Below are positions 1 through 8,708 of a DNA stretch of 36,932 nucleotides, piece after piece; position 1 is the stretch's first letter; every line of letters starts with the position of its first letter. Source of the DNA: Phycisphaerae bacterium (GTDB taxonomy: Bacteria > Planctomycetota > Phycisphaerae > UBA1845 > Fen-1342); the NCBI GenBank assembly GCA_030612705.1, contig JAUWNI010000028.1, positions 1 through 36,932 of the forward strand, read 5' to 3'. The notes below the pieces were generated by a model that saw only the letters and a program-made list of their open reading frames with translations, was not told the origin of the DNA and searched no databases. The position numbers and the translations under genes were made by a program.

Positions 1-262
1 CCCAATCCCATCCCAAACGACAAGTCGCCGCCGAGCTCCGATCATCAAACCACCCGCGCTCACCAGTTGGACGATTCCGTGCGAGCGGAGACGGATCGGC
101 GTGTCGGAGACGTGGAGCCTAAGTCCGACAGACTGCTAGGCTCATTGTTTTGTCGCTGATTGTATCACGAACCCCCTTTGCAAGTGACGCACACCTGAAG
201 TCCGCGCGGCATCGTGCAGGCTTCAGGTCCGGGGCTCTTCACGATGGATCTTGCTAAACGCT
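1..262. other. Left-edge non-coding stretch
   Basis: I see no convincing coding sequence, RNA gene or repeat here. It lies downstream of the reverse-strand Hpt gene. A neighbouring gene's upstream region may begin outside the window. Confidence 0.4.
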
Positions 263-601
263 TTACTCCCGCAACCCCGCGCGGGCGGCGGTGAGCAGTT
301 GCTCAAGCCGTGTCATCCACTCGGCGAAACTGTCGGCGGAGTGTGCCCGGAAGGCGTCTTCCATGGTCTTGCCGAGCGTGCTGAGATCGACGTAGCCGTA
401 GGAGCCGCCGGCGCCTTTGAGCTGGTGGGCGAGCCTGGTGAGGTTGTCCCAGTTAAGCTGCTCGAAAGCCTGCCTAAAGTCGTCAACGCGGGTGTCGAGG
501 CCGTTGATGAATTCCTCGACGAGGTCGAGCATGTCCGGGTCGTCGACCAGCAGATCGGAAAAGATTTTGTCGAGGATCTTTGTTTGCCCAGGATTGCTCA
601 C
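263..601 (-). CDS. Hpt (histidine phosphotransfer) domain protein
   Basis: A 112-aa single-domain Hpt protein, expected to relay phosphoryl groups from a hybrid histidine kinase to a response regulator in the cytoplasm. The diagnostic motif AHQLKGAGGSYGY holds the phospho-accepting His at about residue 59, within a helical domain of normal length. The chosen start is a GTG at 601, because a GGAGAG ribosome site lies just upstream on the reverse strand. The open frame runs on to 706, but that extra part is Arg-rich and unlike an Hpt domain. It is divergent from glmS. No kinase or receiver gene lies next to it, so the partner is unknown. Confidence 0.88.
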   Translation of the reverse strand: MSNPGQTKILDKIFSDLLVDDPDMLDLVEEFINGLDTRVDDFRQAFEQLNWDNLTRLAHQLKGAGGSYGYVDLSTLGKTMEDAFRAHSADSFAEWMTRLEQLLTAARAGLRE

Positions 602-869
602 AGACTCTCCTCGCCATCCTGTCTCGGCGCCGCCGATGTGGCGACATAGGCGCAAGACACGCCCGCCGCGACGGGGTACACCGATCCACAAGCTGGTCGT
701 TCCCACGGTATGATCGGCGAAATCGCGGCGGCCATGAAACTGTGCTCGGCGCGGAGCAGACAGGGAATTTGAACGATGGTGAACATCCGGGCGGAAAAGT
801 CGTATTACCGGGGGAATTCAGTTAGATTGACGTGATTCTACCCAACAACCGCGCAAGAGGAGCGCATAT
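602..869. promoter_or_regulatory. Intergenic region between divergent hpt and glmS
   Basis: The roughly 270-bp gap must hold the promoters for both divergent genes. A GAGGAG ribosome site precedes the glmS ATG at 870. I see no glmS ribozyme core and no other structured leader that I can name. Confidence 0.4.
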
Positions 870-2696
870 ATGTGTGGCATCGTGGCCTATATCGGACAGC
901 GCGACGTGTGTCCGCTGCTGATCGAAGGATTGAAACGGCTGGATTATCGGGGGTACGACTCGGCCGGCGTCGTCGTCATCCGTGACGGGAGGTTGCGCGT
1001 GCGGCGAGCGGCGGGTCGGATCGCCGAGCTGGAGCGGAAGCTGGACGAGCAGCTCAGCGGAGCGACCATCGGATTGGCACATACGCGCTGGGCCACGCAC
1101 GGGGCGCCGACCGAAACAAACGCCCACCCGCATTGCGATCAGAGCGGCAAGCTGGCGATCATCCACAACGGCATCATCGAGAACTTCCGCGTGCTCAAGC
1201 AGTTCCTGGCGGCCAAGGGCATCGCCATGAAAAGCGAGACCGACACGGAAGTGTTGGCACAGTTGATCAGCCACCTGTACGAAGGCTCGCTCGAGGACGC
1301 CGTCCGAAAAGCTCTGCGCGAGGTGCGCGGCACGTTCGGGATCGCGGTGATCCACGCGGACGAGCCGGACGTAATCGTGGCCGCCCGGCGGGGCAGCCCG
1401 TTGATCATCGGGATCGGAAAGGATGAATACCTGGTGGCGTCCGATGCGGCGGCAATCGTCCAGCACACGGCCCGCGTGATTTACCTCGCCGACAACGAGG
1501 TCGCGGTCATCGGCCGCGATGGCTTCCGCACCACCACGCTCGACGCCGCCCCGGTAACCAAAGAGATCGAGGAAATCGAGTGGACACTGGAGCAGCTCGA
1601 ACTCGGCGGGCACGACCACTTCATGTCCAAGGAGATTTTCGAGCAGCCCGAGGCGCTGCGCAACTGCATGCGCGGCCGAATCGACTTGGACGAGGACCGT
1701 GTCGTGCTGGGTGGGCTGACAACGGTGGCCCGTGAATTGGTCAGGGTGAAGCGGATCATTCTGACGGGGTGCGGGACGGCGTGGCACGCGGCCTTGCTCG
1801 GCGAGTATCTGATCGAAGAATTGGCGCGGATCCCTTGCGAGACGGAATACGCCAGCGAATTCCGCTACCGCAACCCGATCATCGAGGACGGGACGGCGAT
1901 CATCTCGATCTCGCAGAGCGGCGAAACCATCGACACGCTGGCGGCCCTGCGCGAGGGCCGGGAAAAGGGGGCCATGGTCCTGGGGTTCGTCAACTCGGTC
2001 GGGTCGACCATCACCCGCGAGACCGACGCCGGCATCTATCTGCACGTCGGGCCGGAGATCGGGGTGGCGTCGACCAAGGCGTTTCTGGGGCAGGTGACGG
2101 TCCTGTCACTGATCGCGGCGTTTCTGGGTCGCCGCCGGCACCTGAGTGCTTCCAGTTGTCACGATTACCTGGCACAACTGCTGAAAATACCCGACGCGGT
2201 GGAAAAAACGCTGGAAGTCTCCGACCAGACGCGCGAGATCGCGGCCGAGTACATCGAGAACGAAAACTGGCTCTATCTCGGCCGCGGGTTGCAGTATCCC
2301 ATTGCCCTGGAGGGCGCCCTCAAGCTCAAGGAAATCAGCTATATCCACGCCGAGGGTCTGCCGGCGGCGGAGATGAAACACGGGCCGATCGCGCTGATCA
2401 ACGAGGATATGCCGGTGGTCGTGCTGGCCCCGCGCGGCCACTGGTACGAGAAGAGCCTCGGAAACATCGAGGAGGTCCGCAGCCGAGGCGGGCGTGTAAT
2501 CGCCGTCGCAACCGAGGGCGACGACGAGATCAGGGAGCTGGCCGATCACGTGCTATACGTGCCCAACGTACCGGAGCTACTTCAGCCACTAGTCACGGTG
2601 ATCCCACTGCAATTGCTCGCATATCACGCGGCCGTCCTACGCGGCTGCGACGTGGACAAGCCACGAAACCTGGCCAAGGCGGTGACGGTGGAGTAG
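870..2696 (+). CDS. glmS: Glutamine--fructose-6-phosphate aminotransferase (isomerizing)
   Basis: Converts fructose 6-phosphate and glutamine to glucosamine 6-phosphate, the first step of UDP-GlcNAc and cell-envelope synthesis; cytoplasmic. At 608 aa it matches the family length. The N-terminal MCGIVAYIG exposes the catalytic Cys2 of the class II glutamine amidotransferase domain, and HTRWATHG at about residues 71-78 is the glutamine-site motif. Two SIS sugar-isomerase domains follow, with LTGCGTAWHA, ISQSGETIDT and the EGALKLKEISYIHAEG signature. The protein ends in the canonical KPRNLAKAVTVE. The start has a GAGGAG ribosome site. It appears to be monocistronic and complete. Confidence 0.98.
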   Translation: MCGIVAYIGQRDVCPLLIEGLKRLDYRGYDSAGVVVIRDGRLRVRRAAGRIAELERKLDEQLSGATIGLAHTRWATHGAPTETNAHPHCDQSGKLAIIHNGIIENFRVLKQFLAAKGIAMKSETDTEVLAQLISHLYEGSLEDAVRKALREVRGTFGIAVIHADEPDVIVAARRGSPLIIGIGKDEYLVASDAAAIVQHTARVIYLADNEVAVIGRDGFRTTTLDAAPVTKEIEEIEWTLEQLELGGHDHFMSKEIFEQPEALRNCMRGRIDLDEDRVVLGGLTTVARELVRVKRIILTGCGTAWHAALLGEYLIEELARIPCETEYASEFRYRNPIIEDGTAIISISQSGETIDTLAALREGREKGAMVLGFVNSVGSTITRETDAGIYLHVGPEIGVASTKAFLGQVTVLSLIAAFLGRRRHLSASSCHDYLAQLLKIPDAVEKTLEVSDQTREIAAEYIENENWLYLGRGLQYPIALEGALKLKEISYIHAEGLPAAEMKHGPIALINEDMPVVVLAPRGHWYEKSLGNIEEVRSRGGRVIAVATEGDDEIRELADHVLYVPNVPELLQPLVTVIPLQLLAYHAAVLRGCDVDKPRNLAKAVTVE

Positions 2697-2716
2697 CAAG
2701 GGTTCAGGGTTCAGCA
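2697..2716. repeat. GGGTTCA heptamer repeat
   Basis: Two or more direct copies of a heptamer (GGGTTCA, or CCCTGAA on the other strand) just after glmS. Related runs occur near 5717-5737 and 15294-15330, and degenerate forms near 18526, 21773 and 23529. Its role is unknown. Confidence 0.5.
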
Positions 2717-2762
2717 AGGGGTGGGCTCGCACCTTGGCGCGGAGGCAACTGCGAGCCGGGGA

Positions 2763-3746
2763 TTAGTTATCCGTTGATGTTCTGCGAGCGTGACGGAGTT
2801 GCTCTTGCCTTGCCAGGAAACCGAGGCGTTTTGCCCGCCGCGCGCAATATGCATCAAGTTGGCGCTGGAGTTCGTCCAACCCGAAGCCGGTTGCGATCTT
2901 GACGGCGACCTCATCCAGTGGATGATCTTCACGGCTCGCAGTCAAACCGGCGCGGAGTAACTCCCAGGCACGCGGCTCCAACTCGCGCAGCGATCGCAAG
3001 AAGCAGACGAAAATTGCGGCGTGGCTGGAATGCACCCGGCAGCCGAAATCACCGCGACTCACCTTCAGGAGATCCCGTACCGACAGGCACGTAGCCTCCC
3101 CATGGGGCCCCAGGAAGCACGTGTCGTTCTTTTTCAACCCTAGAAAATCTATGAGCATACTGTCGTAGCGCTGCTCTGGCTCAGGTGCGGTCAGTTGGGC
3201 GACGTGTTCCGCGTACCCTTCTTCTGCCCAGAAACACGCGTGTTTAGAGTGCAACAAAGTCTCGCAGAGCCCGTGGCACATCTCGTGCGCTAGCGTGTCC
3301 CTGAACTCATCCGATGCTGGATCGCCGACGGCGACAACCACACCGCTCCAGAATACGCCGGGAGTGCGGCAATCGTCTGGCGATTCCAATCGTGTTAGGT
3401 CCAACCGGCGCAACAACGCCTCGACTGACTCCGCGTTCCCGAGCAACACCGGCGGCTTGCGGCATGGTTTGGAGAGGTCCCAGTCGGAACAGATTCGCGC
3501 CGCAACATCGTCGTATGTGCGATCGACGCGTGAGTTTAACGCGCAGATGTTGACCATTTCGCCCGGACTGCCTGCCCAGCATCCGACCCAGCCGTTGCCG
3601 CGAAGCAGACGCCCCTCGTCTTCCAACGTCATCGCGCGCACCAGGAGGCCAGCGCCTGCCCGCGAGCCGGCACGGGCAATCGCGCGTCGAAATCGTCGAA
3701 GCGCACGGTGGATCATGGCGAGTCCCCAAAAAGGTCGACTACTCAT
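2763..3746 (-). CDS. Putative HExxH (gluzincin-like) metallopeptidase domain protein
   Basis: A 327-aa protein with no clear signal peptide. At about residues 154-158 it has HEMCH, a HExxH zinc site, followed about 17 residues later by WAEEGYAEH, which fits the third zinc ligand of peptidase-MA/gluzincin-like proteins such as DUF1570 types. The substrate is unknown. The ATG at 3746 overlaps the clpS stop by 8 bp, suggesting translational coupling. An alternative ATG at 3716 has a GGGGA ribosome site and would avoid the overlap. The N-terminus is strongly Arg-rich. I infer peptidase chemistry from the motif alone; the family name is uncertain. Confidence 0.65.
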   Translation of the reverse strand: MSSRPFWGLAMIHRALRRFRRAIARAGSRAGAGLLVRAMTLEDEGRLLRGNGWVGCWAGSPGEMVNICALNSRVDRTYDDVAARICSDWDLSKPCRKPPVLLGNAESVEALLRRLDLTRLESPDDCRTPGVFWSGVVVAVGDPASDEFRDTLAHEMCHGLCETLLHSKHACFWAEEGYAEHVAQLTAPEPEQRYDSMLIDFLGLKKNDTCFLGPHGEATCLSVRDLLKVSRGDFGCRVHSSHAAIFVCFLRSLRELEPRAWELLRAGLTASREDHPLDEVAVKIATGFGLDELQRQLDAYCARRAKRLGFLARQEQLRHARRTSTDN

Positions 3747-4029
3747 CCGGCTCGCCGGTGACGGTTAGGCTGAGGCTGGCGAATTGTTCGACGTAGAGCT
3801 CGGCGCGCTCCTTGTTCGTGATCAGCAGCACCGCTTGGCCGGTCTCGTGAGCTTCGATTGTTTTTTCGACCGCCTCCGGCTCTTTCAGCGGCGTGAGCTT
3901 CAGGATTGCGAGGATGACGTGCTCGAACGTGTTCACGTCGTCGTTGTGCAGCACGATCTTGAACGGGGGCAGGTGGCGCACCTGCTCCTGCGTGATGGTC
4001 TCTGTGATGGATTCCGGGCTGGGCATCAA
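3739..4029 (-). CDS. clpS: ATP-dependent Clp protease adaptor ClpS
   Basis: A 96-aa adaptor that binds the ClpA/ClpC N-domain and delivers N-degron substrates to the Clp protease. The core runs from PPFKIVLHNDDVNTFEHV, which holds the conserved Asn-Asp pair of the N-degron pocket, through AVEKTIEAHETGQAVLL and the E-R-A-E-L helix near the C-terminus. Length and motif order are normal. The downstream gene overlaps its stop codon, so the two are probably co-transcribed. No clpA or clpC gene is present in this window. Confidence 0.93.
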   Translation of the reverse strand: MMPSPESITETITQEQVRHLPPFKIVLHNDDVNTFEHVILAILKLTPLKEPEAVEKTIEAHETGQAVLLITNKERAELYVEQFASLSLTVTGEPDE

Positions 4030-4377
4030 ATTGAACTCCCGCCGAGTGAATGTTAACTAGCGCATCCCTTCCAATCAGCATTTTACACGATCAGCCGGGC
4101 AAGTTGGTGTAAAAGTGAGCTACTGCGCCGAAATGTGTGATTTCCGATATGAAGGAGCGGCAATTACCGGTGTGGCGGCCCGCGCCTTGATGGAGCGCTC
4201 CCGGCGTTCAACGGCCCGCGAGGCGCGGGCCGCTACATTTGCGAGGCGCAATCCGTTACATTTCACATCGCCTGACCGGTCGTGGGGAGGAATTTCAGGC
4301 CGGTGCTGGTGTAATCCTCGGCGGGGCCGGTAGAATCGGGACGAGTAAGGTGGTGGGGAACATTGGAGAACAAACGA
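4030..4377. other. Intergenic region with one palindrome
   Basis: Holds the upstream region of clpS (-) and of the secreted protein gene (+). The only clear structure is the palindrome at 4175-4233, listed separately. No coding sequence is supported. Confidence 0.5.
4175..4233. repeat. GCGGCCCGCGCC palindromic repeat
   Basis: Perfect 12-bp inverted arms at 4175-4186 and 4222-4233 around a 35-bp centre. The right end reads into GGCCGCTACA, which resembles the GTAGCGGCC-type hairpins at 9019-9049, 30122-30200 and 36891-36920. Confidence 0.75.
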
Positions 4378-5475
4378 ATGCGGATGCGATATCGACTGAC
4401 GCTGGCAGGCATGGTGCTGGTGCTCGGGACGACGTTGCCGCTGGCAGCGCAAGACACGCCGGGGCAGCAGGATGTGATCGAACGGTTGCAGGGCAAGAAC
4501 GTCCTGGCGGACGAGGACACAGCCGCCCTGCGAGCCTGGGTGGAGCAGCGTGTGCAAGCGTTGGCGGCGGGCGATCCGGCCGGCTCGGCAACGGCGGTCA
4601 AGGACCTGCGCGGGAGCTACAAGGGCACGCCGAGCTTCAAGGAAGCGTACCTCACGGCCTGCGCCGAGGTGATCGGGGGGGCGTACAAGCAGGCGAAGCG
4701 CGACGCGGCGGCTCGGCTGATCGCGGTGTTGAACACACTGAACGAGGTGCCGACGTACACGGTTCTGACCGAGGCGCTGGGTGACCAGCGTGTGCCCGTG
4801 CGAGCAGCCGCGGCGATCGGGCTGCGAAACCTGCAATCCAAGCTGGCCGCGGCGGGCGGTAACGCCTTCGCCGAGAGCATCGCGGCGCTGCGTGACGCGG
4901 GCAAGCGTGAAGAATCGCCGGTGGCGTTGCAATTGATCTATCGCGCGATGGATTACAGCGGGTTGGGATCGTCGCCGGACCCGAAAGCCAACGCGGCGGC
5001 GGTCTTGGCACTGCTCAAGTCGCGGGGGCAGCAGTATGGGACCCGCAATGTCAAGGCCGTGGGCGCCGACCGGGTGGGGCTGATACTGGCCGGCAAGCTC
5101 TCCGGACAGCTAGACGATGACGGTCGCCGGCGATTGGCGATTGCAACCGCGAAGATGCTGCACTACGCGGTGATGCGGTACACGAGCGAGTTGCACAAGA
5201 TTCAGGACAAGACCAGCAGCCCGCTGCAAATCGCGCTGCGCAATCGCGTGGAACTGTTCATAGAAGCCGCCGAAGAGTTGCTGGTCAGTCTGACACAGCC
5301 GACCGCCCCCCCGGGCGTGACGCGGGCGATGCAGGAACAACCCGAGGGTGAGAAGACCATCAGCATGAAGATTGCGATGAACAAGTGGGGCGATCTGATC
5401 CAGGAACGCTTCCAGATCGACATTCACATGGAGGTCACCGAGGACGAGACGCCGGAAGAAACGCCGGAACCTTAG
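4378..5475 (+). CDS. Secreted helical-repeat (HEAT-like) protein
   Basis: A 365-aa protein of unknown function. Residues 1-23 form a signal peptide ending near LPLAAQ. The rest is Ala- and Leu-rich and helical, with stretches such as QRVPVRAAAAIGLRNL that resemble HEAT repeats. The C-terminus is acidic. The chosen start is ATG 4378, because GGAGAA lies 7 nt upstream. A TTG at 4363 would put that ribosome site inside the gene. It is probably periplasmic or exported and may act as a scaffold; that role is inference. No operon partner follows closely. Confidence 0.78.
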   Translation: MRMRYRLTLAGMVLVLGTTLPLAAQDTPGQQDVIERLQGKNVLADEDTAALRAWVEQRVQALAAGDPAGSATAVKDLRGSYKGTPSFKEAYLTACAEVIGGAYKQAKRDAAARLIAVLNTLNEVPTYTVLTEALGDQRVPVRAAAAIGLRNLQSKLAAAGGNAFAESIAALRDAGKREESPVALQLIYRAMDYSGLGSSPDPKANAAAVLALLKSRGQQYGTRNVKAVGADRVGLILAGKLSGQLDDDGRRRLAIATAKMLHYAVMRYTSELHKIQDKTSSPLQIALRNRVELFIEAAEELLVSLTQPTAPPGVTRAMQEQPEGEKTISMKIAMNKWGDLIQERFQIDIHMEVTEDETPEETPEP

Positions 5476-5504
5476 CGTGGCTGTTGGCCGCAACCAAGGG
5501 GCAT

Positions 5505-5545
5505 TGGCGATTGGGGATTGACGATTGACGATTGGGGATTAATGT
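5505..5545. repeat. GATTGACGATTG-type tandem repeat
   Basis: Tandem variants of an 8-mer (GATTGACG / GATTGGGG). The reverse-complement form recurs at 30279-30312, before the TldE-like gene. Confidence 0.6.
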
Positions 5546-5601
5546 TGGGCTGCGCCGTTGAGAGCACCCACTTTGCACTTTGAACTGTGAACTCTGGACG
5601 G

Positions 5602-5635
5602 GTAGCCCATGGCTTTAGCCGTGGGGGACACGAAT
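5602..5635. repeat. Single copy of a 34-bp hairpin arm (GTGGGGGACACGAAT family)
   Basis: This 34-bp sequence matches the reverse complement of the arm at 33107-33140 at 33 of 34 positions. An ATTCGTGTC partial partner follows at about 5645. Confidence 0.75.
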
Positions 5636-5911
5636 CGACCGTCTATTCGTGTCGTGCTGTATTACAAAGAATCGATTTCTTCGTTAGACACAAAACGTTT
5701 CAAATGCTTTTCTGAACCCTGAACCCTGAACCCTTTGGCCGCGGTCGAAGACCGCGTTAAGCCTTGGCGGTTTCCTTTCTTGCGTCCCCGGCATTCGCGG
5801 AGGAGCCATATTTCTGAGGGGGCGGCACCTCAAGACTTGCCAGAGGCCCGAAGGGCGGATAGCATCAATGTTCCGTCGGGTTCCGGTGACCCGGCCACCC
5901 GAGCGAGATTG

Positions 5912-6376
5912 ATGCGCGAAGTCCCCGAAAAAAAGACGCCAAGCTCGCACGCCGCGCTGTGGATGATCGCCGTTTTGTTGGCGTTTATCGCCGGCGTGCT
6001 CTGGATGCGCCCGTCCGGCAATGTCGTTCCGGCCGCGTTTGCACAAAGCTCCCCGCTGGTCGGTGCGCGTGGGGTCTACGCTTTCACCGGACAACTCGAC
6101 CACAATCGCTACGGACTGTTCATGCTCGATATCGAGCAAGGCACGATCTGGTGCTACGAGATCGATAACATGGACGGGGTTCGCAAGTTGCGTCTAGCCG
6201 CCGCTCGTAGCTGGATTTACGACCGATACCTGCGTGATTTTAATTGCGCCGCTCCGGATTTCCGGGCGGTGCAGCAGCTCGTTGCCCAGCAGCGGGCGAC
6301 GCCTCAAGCGACCGTCGATGACTATGACCGCGAGCCGCAACCGTCCCTGACAGAGAACGCCCCGGACACGCCCTAA
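5912..6376 (+). CDS. Small single-pass membrane protein, unknown function
   Basis: A 154-aa protein with one N-terminal transmembrane segment at about residues 16-34 (ALWMIAVLLAFIAGVLWM) and an extracytoplasmic domain. That domain contains GARGVYAFTGQLD, then YGLFMLDIEQGTIWCYEI, then a Pro/Gln-rich tail. I do not recognise a named family. ATG 5912 is used because the upstream open frame runs through repeat DNA. The next gene starts 29 bp after its stop with a good ribosome site, so the two likely form an operon. No enzymatic motif is visible. Confidence 0.7.
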   Translation: MREVPEKKTPSSHAALWMIAVLLAFIAGVLWMRPSGNVVPAAFAQSSPLVGARGVYAFTGQLDHNRYGLFMLDIEQGTIWCYEIDNMDGVRKLRLAAARSWIYDRYLRDFNCAAPDFRAVQQLVAQQRATPQATVDDYDREPQPSLTENAPDTP

Positions 6377-6404
6377 CGCGAGTCCTCGGGGACAGGAGTG
6401 CAAC

Positions 6405-7298
6405 ATGGCCAAGGCCTTTTATTCGATGGAGGAAGTCGCCGAGTTGCTCGGCAAGAGCCCGGATGAAATCAAGGAACTCGTACGGGACGGATCGCTCCGC
6501 GAATTCCGCGACGCCGGCAAAATCTTCTTCAAGGCCGAAGACGTCAACAAGCTCACCGGCGGCGACGAGGCCGCCAGCGAAGACAGCGGCGAGATCGCGC
6601 TTGAGCCCGCCGCCGCCGAGCCCGAACTCCCCGCCCTGGCAGACGAAGGCACCAGCGTCATCGGTCTCGAAGCAGTGGATGACGAACCGACGCCGGAACG
6701 CAAAAGCCCGGATCTGGACACGGTACCCACGACGTCCGGCATCGGGGTTTTCGACGACGACGAGATCGAGATCGATGCCGACCCGATGGCCGAAACGCAA
6801 ATCACCGCCCCGCCGACCGATGACCAGGTTGCGCTGGAAGGCACCGGCAGCGGTTCCGGCCTGCTCGACCTGACCCGTGAGGCCGACGACACCTCGCTCG
6901 GCGCCGAACTGCTCGACGAAATCTATCCCGGCGAAGAGGAAGCCGTCGAGGCTGCCGCGCCGGTTGCCGAGGAACCTGCGGCCGAAGAAGAAGCCGAGGA
7001 GGAGGAAGAGGCCCCGGTCAAGGCGACGGTGAAATACGTGGAAACTACGGCGCCGGTCGGCGTGACGGTCGGCGATCCCTCCGAAGGGTTATTCTCCGGA
7101 CTGATGGTCGGAGCGCTGCTCGTACTGGTCGTGGCCGGCAGTGTGGTGGCCGGCATATTACAGGGGTTCTTCCCCGATTATGCGCAAACCCTCAGCAGCA
7201 ACTTCTGGTACCTACTGATTGGGGCCGTGGTAGTGCCGATCCTGGCGCTGCTGATCGGGTGGGTGATCGGGAAGGCCGCCGTCCCGAAACGCGTCTGA
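6405..7298 (+). CDS. HTH-domain protein with acidic linker and two C-terminal TM helices
   Basis: A 297-aa protein. Residues 1-55 form a MerR/excisionase-type winged helix: SMEEVAELLGKSPDEIKELV followed by LREFRDAGKIFFKAEDV. Residues 60-215 are acidic and low in complexity. Two hydrophobic segments follow near residues 228-250 and 265-290. This puts a DNA- or protein-binding domain in the cytoplasm, tethered to the membrane. The AGGAG site before ATG 6405 is good. It is probably co-transcribed with the upstream membrane protein. Whether the HTH binds DNA is unknown; similar domains in planctomycetes are uncharacterised as far as I know. Confidence 0.85.
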   Translation: MAKAFYSMEEVAELLGKSPDEIKELVRDGSLREFRDAGKIFFKAEDVNKLTGGDEAASEDSGEIALEPAAAEPELPALADEGTSVIGLEAVDDEPTPERKSPDLDTVPTTSGIGVFDDDEIEIDADPMAETQITAPPTDDQVALEGTGSGSGLLDLTREADDTSLGAELLDEIYPGEEEAVEAAAPVAEEPAAEEEAEEEEEAPVKATVKYVETTAPVGVTVGDPSEGLFSGLMVGALLVLVVAGSVVAGILQGFFPDYAQTLSSNFWYLLIGAVVVPILALLIGWVIGKAAVPKRV

Positions 7299-7988
7299 CC
7301 CGCGAACGAGGCGGGAGGTGGAATAAGGTAGATACCGGCGGCGGCCCACACAGTCGTGTGAGCGCCGCCGGCTCTTATGTCGGCTCACACTTCACAACTT
7401 TGAATAGACAGGGGCGCGAACGTTTCATACCATCTCTATGTCGATCACATCGGCTCAGGCCCAGGTAATTGCGCCGGGCATCATCTCTGGGGTCATCTGC
7501 TGGTCGATGATTCTCAATATGGTCGAGAGGTTTCATGCGGTACACTGCTGTTCAAAGATCCGGCAAATGGGAAATCCCTGCTGAAAGTAGCCGGCATACA
7601 GATCCGTGCCGCACCTTGACCCGATAAAGAGCTGTCTCAGGGCGCGCCATGGCCACACGGCCGCAAACTGCGCGCGAACTGTGAAATTTCCATTGACTAG
7701 GACAACGCGGTTGCGTTACGCTCGTGTGAGCGAGTGAGACGCCGCAGGAGGCAGGAAGTTGCACCTCTTTCAACATCAGCGACTACGGTCGCGGTCTCAG
7801 CCGTGGATATGTGTGCCGTGATGATCCGTCGGACTTGCGGCTTGCCCAAGATGTAACGGTGGAGTGCATGCCGGCAGCCGGCACGCGAGGAGTGCCTGGA
7901 AACAAGTGGAAACCGGCCGTGCGGGGCGTTCCCGTACGTTGCTGCGAAGGCGTAATTAAGTCATTTCACAGGAGTGAGGAGTAAGAAC
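7299..7988. other. Long intergenic region
   Basis: About 690 bp with a terminator-like hairpin at 7335-7371. A possible -35 (TTGACT near 7693) has only a poor -10. No reading frame here has a ribosome site with convincing composition. It likely contains the promoter and leader of the PEP-CTERM gene. Confidence 0.45.
7335..7371 (+). terminator. Candidate terminator hairpin
   Basis: CCGGCGGCG (7335-7343) pairs with CGCCGCCGG (7363-7371). Inside the loop a CACAC/GTGTG stem adds to the structure. The T-rich tail (CTCTTAT) is weak. It lies 36 bp after the HTH/membrane gene. Confidence 0.5.
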
Positions 7989-8639
7989 ATGAGGAAACTA
8001 TTAGCATTGACGATCATTTTGGGTGTGTCGTCGTGGGCCTCGGCCGACGTCCTGCTCGACAACATCGGCGACATGTCGGATCTGACGGGCAACACACATG
8101 CGGCGCAGGACTTCGAGTCCGCGTACGACATCTATGACTGTGCCGTCATCGACGACTTCGAGCTGACCGAAGACGGCTGGTCGCTCGACAGCATCGAAGC
8201 GCTGATCGGATTCTGGAACGGGCCCGGCGGGGAAGACATCAACGATCCGTCCGGCTTCAACATCGGCATCTTCAGCGACTCGTCGCTGATTGGAACCACG
8301 CTGGTCGGTGACGTGGCTCACATCGCCAACGTCCCGTACACCACCGCCGATGCCGCCACCGGCCTGGTCCAGTTCGACGTCGACATCGCGCTCGACGCCG
8401 GCACTTACTGGGTCAGCGTCCAGCCGATCTTGGCTTACGGCTCTTTCGGTCAGTGTGGCATCATGGGCTCGTTGCTGGGCAACCTGAACGGCGTCCAGGG
8501 CAATCCCGCCGGCGGTTTCGGTATCCCGGGCAACATGCAGGGAATCGACGCCAGCGGTGCCTACCGCATCACCGGCATTCCCGAGCCGGCCAGCCTGTTG
8601 CTGCTCGGCCTCGGCGTTCTGGCGCTCCGTCGGCGCTAG
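7989..8639 (+). CDS. PEP-CTERM sorting domain protein
   Basis: A 216-aa exported protein. It has a signal peptide (about residues 1-18, ending SSWASA), a beta-rich passenger of unknown function, and a C-terminal sorting signal PEPASLLLLGLGVLALRRR, which is the PEP motif, a transmembrane helix and a basic tail. Such proteins are anchored or released by exosortase, which is not in this window. ATG 7989 is chosen because AGGAG lies 7 nt upstream; a GTG at 7974 would put that site inside the gene. A strong terminator follows at 8671. Confidence 0.9.
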   Translation: MRKLLALTIILGVSSWASADVLLDNIGDMSDLTGNTHAAQDFESAYDIYDCAVIDDFELTEDGWSLDSIEALIGFWNGPGGEDINDPSGFNIGIFSDSSLIGTTLVGDVAHIANVPYTTADAATGLVQFDVDIALDAGTYWVSVQPILAYGSFGQCGIMGSLLGNLNGVQGNPAGGFGIPGNMQGIDASGAYRITGIPEPASLLLLGLGVLALRRR

Positions 8640-8670
8640 TTGCCGGCAAGCAAGCGTTTGACGCTTTCGC

Positions 8671-8708
8671 TCCCCGGCGAACAGCCTTCGCCGGGGAGTT
8701 TTTCTTTT
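8671..8708 (+). terminator. Rho-independent terminator
   Basis: Perfect 12-bp stem CTCCCCGGCGAA / TTCGCCGGGGAG (8671-8682 and 8688-8699) with a 5-nt loop and a T-rich tail TTTTTCTTTT. It ends the PEP-CTERM transcript. Confidence 0.95.

Larger units (their letters stand above)
5476..5911. other. Repeat-rich intergenic region
   Basis: About 435 bp without a supported gene. It contains a tandem GATTG(A/G)(C/G)GATTG-type repeat (5505-5545), one arm of a GTGGGGGACACGAAT hairpin element (5602-5635) and CCCTGAA heptamers (5717-5737). The downstream reading frame stays open back to a TTG at 5735, but that stretch overlaps the heptamers and has no ribosome site. Confidence 0.6.

Noticed and set aside
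707..869. Possible glmS ribozyme upstream of glmS
   Set aside because: The conserved ribozyme core sequences were not seen, and the leader is short with an ordinary ribosome site.
822..2045. Long reverse-strand open frame opposite glmS (407 codons)
   Set aside because: It is a GC-rich shadow of the certain glmS gene, has no family motif and no ribosome site.
7552..7776. Short reverse-strand open frame in the long gap before the PEP-CTERM gene
   Set aside because: No ribosome site, no recognisable motif and poor composition.
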